A stretch of DNA of 64,000 nucleotides, taken from positions 1 through 64,000 of the forward strand of contig NZ_JAOWCB010000008.1 in assembly GCF_026420845.1 (NCBI RefSeq), written 5' to 3'. The stretch comes from Streptomyces sp. PR69. GTDB lineage: Bacteria; Actinomycetota; Actinomycetes; Streptomycetales; Streptomycetaceae. Both the position numbers and the translations under genes were made by a program. Positions 60,966 to 64,000 of this stretch are shown here, piece by piece. Every line of letters starts with the position of its first letter. Within the stretch, counting starts at the first letter, position 1. The notes under the pieces are model-generated. The model was not told the origin of the DNA, did no database searches, and saw nothing but the letters and a program-made list of their open reading frames with translations.

Positions 60966-63319
60966 GTGGTCGTTCCCCCCGCCTCGTATCGCGGCCAGCG
61001 GCGCAGCATCGCCGCCAGTTGTTCGTGCGCCGGGCGGTACACCACGCGGTCGTCTTCGCTGTCGTGCGTGAGATACCCGGCCAGCCGGCCTTCCAGCAGC
61101 TGGCGGATCTTCTCGTCCGCGTGCTCGATGCGCGTCCCCAGCAGGGCTTCCGCCGCCGCGGGCCACACCCGCTCCCAGGGGATTCCGCGGCCCAGGCCGA
61201 AGGCCGTGGCCCGCAGCAGCGCCGTCGCCTCGACGGCTTTCAGGCCCTCGTCCGCGACCCGGCGGAGGTCTTCCTCGAACAGGCCCACCGTGCCGCGGTC
61301 GAGCCGGTCGAGCCACCGCGGGTCGCCGAGCAGCGCGGCCGCGTCGCCGCGGCGGAGCTGTTCGGCGGCCAGCCGGGCGTCGAGGAAGGACCGGCCCACG
61401 CGGGGTGCGACCACCCGCGCGGCCCGTTCGGCGAGGGCCGGGTCGGCGCTCCACGGCTCGCCGGACAGCAGGGCGGTCACATAGGCGGCGATGTCGTCCC
61501 GCACGCCGTCGCCGTCCGTGCGGACGACCCGGGCCGCGGGGAAGGCGGCCAGCAGCTCCCCGAGCAGTCCGCCGGGGCTCGCGGCGGCCGCGTCCGGTGC
61601 TCCCGGGACGCTGCTGCGCACCCCGAGCAGCAGCCGCAGCCCCCGCCGCGCGGGAAGCGGCGGCGGCAGCGGAGCGGGTCCGTCCGCCTGGCCGGGCGCC
61701 TGCGCAGGAACCGGGGCCGCGCCCGTGCCGCACGGCCCGCCCGCATAGGCGGCGAGCGGGGCCAGCACATCGCGTACGCAGGCGAGGGGCGCGGGCGACT
61801 CGTCGAGGCCGTCGACCACGATGGTCACCGTGCCGTCCGCCGCGCCGTCCCCCGAGCCGTCCGCCGTACGGCTCTTGGTGAAGACCTCACGCAGCCGCTG
61901 CTGCCACTGCCGCAGCGCGTCCGCCGCCGGACGGGACGGATCAGGCTCACAGCCGAGCCGCACCCCGATGGCCTCGATCAGGCTCAGCGGCCCCCGGTTG
62001 CGGGCCGACACGGCGACCTGCACCGAGCCCTCGGCGGGAACGCCGTCCACGGGCGCCCTGCGGACGGCGTCCGCGTACCGCGGCGACGCACGGAACGCCG
62101 GATCGCTGAGCGTCACGGCACGGGCCAGCACCGCGGACTTCCCGCTGGCGGCCGCGCCCGTGACGACGAGCACACCCGCCGGGCCCTCGACGAAGCGCGC
62201 CAGCCGCCGGTTGAGCTCCCGGCGTCCGGAGAAGTACCAGCCGGGGTCGTCGGCGTCGGCGCGGCCGCTGGCCCGGTCCAGCCAGTACTCCAGCTCGTCG
62301 TGCGTCGCGGCGACTTCCGCGCGGGCCGGGGTGACGGCGGCGCGCCGCGGCCGGTAGCCGGGGTTGGGCAGCGTCGGCGTGCGCACGCTCAGCCGGGACT
62401 GCAGCACCGGACGGGGGCCCGGCAGCGACAGCGCCCGCTCCTCGTTGAGCCGGTCGGTGGCCCGCTCCAGGGCCTGGAGGAACTCGGACAGCGACAGATG
62501 GCGACGGGTGATGCCCGCGGCGTCCTTCAGCCAGTCGTACGCCATCCGCAGGATCTGCGCGAACTCCCGGCCCATCACGGGGGTGCGCGCGGCCGTGGTC
62601 GCCAGCACGTTCAGCGTGCCCCCGGCCGTACGCTCCCGGGCGAGATCGTGCACCAGCGCGGACAGTTCGGAGCTGATGCCGCCCGCCTCGCAGGCGTTCA
62701 CGATCACCAGGACATGGCGGGCCGGGGAGTCGAGCGCGGCGACGACGACGTCGTTCGTGGGCATGCCGGTGGCCAGCAGCCGGTCCGGGTCGGTGCCGGG
62801 CAGCAGCAGGAAGTGCCGGTTGGACGCGCCGATCGCGCCATGGGAGGTGACGTAGACGACGAGCGCCTCGTCCTCCCCGGTCTCCCGGATGCCCGACGTG
62901 TGCAGAAACCGCTCCACGTCGTGGCGCTCCTCGGGCGATCTGAGGAGCGTCTGCACGAAGCCTTCGCCCGGCGTGGCGCCCGTCGCCCACCACTCCGTGA
63001 CGATGGCGAGCTGTTCGTCGACGGCCTTGGCGAACTCCGGCTCGCCGTCGTCGTCCACCGCGACGATGACCAGCGAACCGCTGCCCGCCGAGCCGTCTCC
63101 GCCGGGCTCAGCCGTCTCGCGCCCGGACGGCTCGGGCCCGGACGGCTCGGGCCCGGACGGCTCGGGCCCGGACGGCTCGCGCCCGGACGGCTCGCGCTCA
63201 GCCGTCTCGGGCAACCCCGCAGGCCGGACGACCGGCGGCCCCGGTCTCCCGGCTAACGCGGTCTCTCCACGGGCCCCGTGCCGCCCGCTGCCTCCATATC
63301 CCCCGCGTTCCCCGCGCAT
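60962..63319 (-). CDS. Caspase-like protease fused to a STAND-type NTPase
   Basis: A 785-residue protein. Residues 1-80 are low-complexity with PSG-repeats. The caspase-like (C14) domain (about 82-260) has VVYVTSHGA (catalytic His160) and LVIVNACEAGG (catalytic Cys210). A P-loop NTPase follows (about 360-785) with WYFSGRRELNRRLARF, Walker A GAAASGKSA (388-396) and Walker B VTIVVDGLDES (Asp503), then a winged-helix-like end (VYRPAHEQLAAMLRRW). It resembles the EACC1-associated caspase systems described for bacterial conflict and cell-death modules. The WD40 gene overlaps by ATGA. A hydrolase gene is divergent after 20 bp. ATG 63319 is the only upstream start. Confidence 0.85.
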   Translation of the reverse strand: MRGERGGYGGSGRHGARGETALAGRPGPPVVRPAGLPETAEREPSGREPSGPEPSGPEPSGPEPSGRETAEPGGDGSAGSGSLVIVAVDDDGEPEFAKAVDEQLAIVTEWWATGATPGEGFVQTLLRSPEERHDVERFLHTSGIRETGEDEALVVYVTSHGAIGASNRHFLLLPGTDPDRLLATGMPTNDVVVAALDSPARHVLVIVNACEAGGISSELSALVHDLARERTAGGTLNVLATTAARTPVMGREFAQILRMAYDWLKDAAGITRRHLSLSEFLQALERATDRLNEERALSLPGPRPVLQSRLSVRTPTLPNPGYRPRRAAVTPARAEVAATHDELEYWLDRASGRADADDPGWYFSGRRELNRRLARFVEGPAGVLVVTGAAASGKSAVLARAVTLSDPAFRASPRYADAVRRAPVDGVPAEGSVQVAVSARNRGPLSLIEAIGVRLGCEPDPSRPAADALRQWQQRLREVFTKSRTADGSGDGAADGTVTIVVDGLDESPAPLACVRDVLAPLAAYAGGPCGTGAAPVPAQAPGQADGPAPLPPPLPARRGLRLLLGVRSSVPGAPDAAAASPGGLLGELLAAFPAARVVRTDGDGVRDDIAAYVTALLSGEPWSADPALAERAARVVAPRVGRSFLDARLAAEQLRRGDAAALLGDPRWLDRLDRGTVGLFEEDLRRVADEGLKAVEATALLRATAFGLGRGIPWERVWPAAAEALLGTRIEHADEKIRQLLEGRLAGYLTHDSEDDRVVYRPAHEQLAAMLRRWPRYEAGGTTT
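63106..63210. repeat. 15-bp tandem repeat coding for PSG-E/R units
   Basis: Five units of GCCCGGACGGCTCGG type (63121-63195) are flanked on each side by a diverged unit GCTCAGCCGTCTCG. They encode the Glu-Pro-Ser-Gly-Pro/Arg linker near the caspase N-terminus. Confidence 0.9.
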
Positions 63320-63339
63320 GTTCCCTATTGTTCACAGCC

Positions 63340-64000
63340 ATGAATGAGCACAGGGCGGTTCTGACCGAAGACCGCACCCAGGACGCCGTCGTCATCGTGC
63401 CCGGCATCATGGGCAGCGAGCTGTACGACACGGTCGCCCAGCGGACCGTGTGGGGCTTATCCGGTGTGAGCTGGCTGATCCGGGCGTGGACCCGGCCCCA
63501 GGGGCTGGAACCGCTGCGGCTGACGCCCGCCGAACGGGTCGGCGCACTCGGCCGGATCAAGGCGGTCGGGCTGCTGCGGCACTCGTCCTGGACGCCGTAT
63601 CTGCAGGGGCTCGAACCGTACACAGAGCTGGCCGAGACGGTCCGTCAGTGCGTCGCGCACCCCGCGGCCGTGCTGGAATTCCCCTACGACTGGCGGCTGT
63701 CGGCGGCTTTCAACGGCAAGCTGCTCGCCGAGGCCGCGCGCCGCCATCTCAGCGCCTGGCGGGCGCACCCCGCGCATGACGAAGCCCGCCGCAACCGCGT
63801 CGACGAACGCCCGGCGCGGCTGGTCTTCGTCGCCCACTCCATGGGCGGTCTGGTCACCCGCGCGGCGCTCGACCCCGGCCATGACAGCGAGCTGGCCGCC
63901 GACACCCGCGCCGTCCTCACCCTCGGCACTCCGTTCCACGGCGCGGTGAAGGCGACGGCGATCCTCAACACCGGACGCGGCGCCCCCGTACCCCTGCCGC
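63340..64000 (+). CDS. LCAT-type alpha/beta hydrolase (lipase/acyltransferase), 5' part only
   Basis: The first 220 residues are in the window; the frame is open at the end. AVVIVPGIMGSELYD is the lecithin:cholesterol acyltransferase start. FPYDWRLSAAFNGKLLAEA, the nucleophile elbow FVAHSMGGLVTRAAL (Ser167) and TLGTPFHGAVKA follow, as in LCAT and bacterial phospholipase/acyltransferases. It should attack lipid esters. ATG 63340 is 20 bp from the caspase start, so both promoters must overlap coding DNA. TATTGT lies 8 nt before the ATG, with no ribosome site, hinting at leaderless mRNA. Its place suggests a lipid-attacking effector or partner of the caspase system (inference). Confidence 0.82.
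   Translation, partial: MNEHRAVLTEDRTQDAVVIVPGIMGSELYDTVAQRTVWGLSGVSWLIRAWTRPQGLEPLRLTPAERVGALGRIKAVGLLRHSSWTPYLQGLEPYTELAETVRQCVAHPAAVLEFPYDWRLSAAFNGKLLAEAARRHLSAWRAHPAHDEARRNRVDERPARLVFVAHSMGGLVTRAALDPGHDSELAADTRAVLTLGTPFHGAVKATAILNTGRGAPVPLP

Noticed and set aside
60966..61733. Upstream extension of the WD40 gene
   Set aside because: It overlaps the NTPase gene on the same strand in another frame and is only Gly/Arg/Ala-rich; the ATGA overlap gives the natural start.
63121..63195. Possible CRISPR or iteron array
   Set aside because: No spacers; the repeat is a coding minisatellite for a Pro/Ser/Gly linker. No replication gene is near.
1..64000. tRNA, rRNA, phage attachment site or prophage
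   Set aside because: I saw no cloverleaf with a TTCGA-type T arm in place, no integrase or structural phage gene, and no rRNA sequence.

Overview
The window is chromosomal DNA from a Streptomyces or very close actinomycete. GC is very high, most coding frames have G or C in third positions, GTG and TTG starts are common, and several genes look leaderless. Typical Streptomyces families are present: MmpB, a DUF4307 protein, Mca of the mycothiol pathway, an ALF-repeat secreted protein, a DrrAB-type exporter, an SCO5918-type protein and a LAxTG sortase substrate. From memory, the order accA2 / maf / mmpB / pccE-pccB / biotin ligase / cya / enoyl-CoA hydratase / GGDEF / hutH / L,D-transpeptidase ... 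msrA / metB / ilvA / greA / mca ... pckG matches the conserved chromosomal core of S. coelicolor (about SCO4921-SCO4979). Accessory blocks are interspersed. I saw no tRNA, rRNA, CRISPR array, complete insertion sequence or prophage.

Layout. 0.25-2.3 kb: TetR and divergent MFS exporter. 2.4-9.3 kb: acyl-CoA carboxylase locus (biotinylated alpha subunit AccA2, beta PccB, epsilon PccE, biotin ligase BirA) with Maf and the 42-residue MmpB. 9.4-14.4 kb: class III adenylate cyclase, enoyl-CoA hydratase, GAF-GGDEF protein, histidine ammonia-lyase. 14.5-16.8 kb: cell-surface genes (sortase-anchored peptide, acidic protein, lipoprotein L,D-transpeptidase). 16.9-19.0 kb: MmyB-type regulator divergent from a zinc alcohol dehydrogenase, with five 15-bp repeats between them. 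19.1-23.3 kb: an area of decay with remnants of a kinase, an HNH nuclease, an msrA 3' end and an ArsR regulator, among intact msrA and a secreted peptidoglycan-binding protein. 23.4-34.6 kb: paralogous membrane-anchored repeat proteins, metB, a sigma-like/membrane protein pair, MarR, ilvA, ABC exporter, greA, DUF4307, mca.

35-45 kb is accessory: a 1101-residue membrane STAND/TPR protein is divergent from a 1116-residue Tat-exported ALF-repeat, alanine-rich coiled-coil protein followed by a small membrane protein, then MerR and a SulP transporter. 45.4-49.9 kb: a broken LuxR-type gene, then a cold-shock module (Csp, DEAD-box helicase, CBS protein, SCO5918-type protein, MerR-like regulator). 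The helicase start is preceded by a long hairpin that traps its ribosome-binding site. 50.6-56.5 kb: YyaL-type protein, TetR, hemolysin III and PEP carboxykinase.

56.5-64 kb is defence-like. It holds a RES/Xre toxin-antitoxin pair in inverted order, then a caspase-STAND NTPase gene overlapping a WD40 gene by ATGA. Divergent from these, only 20 bp away, is an LCAT-type alpha/beta hydrolase cut by the window end. I regard the caspase-NTPase / WD40 / hydrolase cluster as the best candidate for an undescribed system, followed by the ALF-repeat locus and the helicase leader hairpin.
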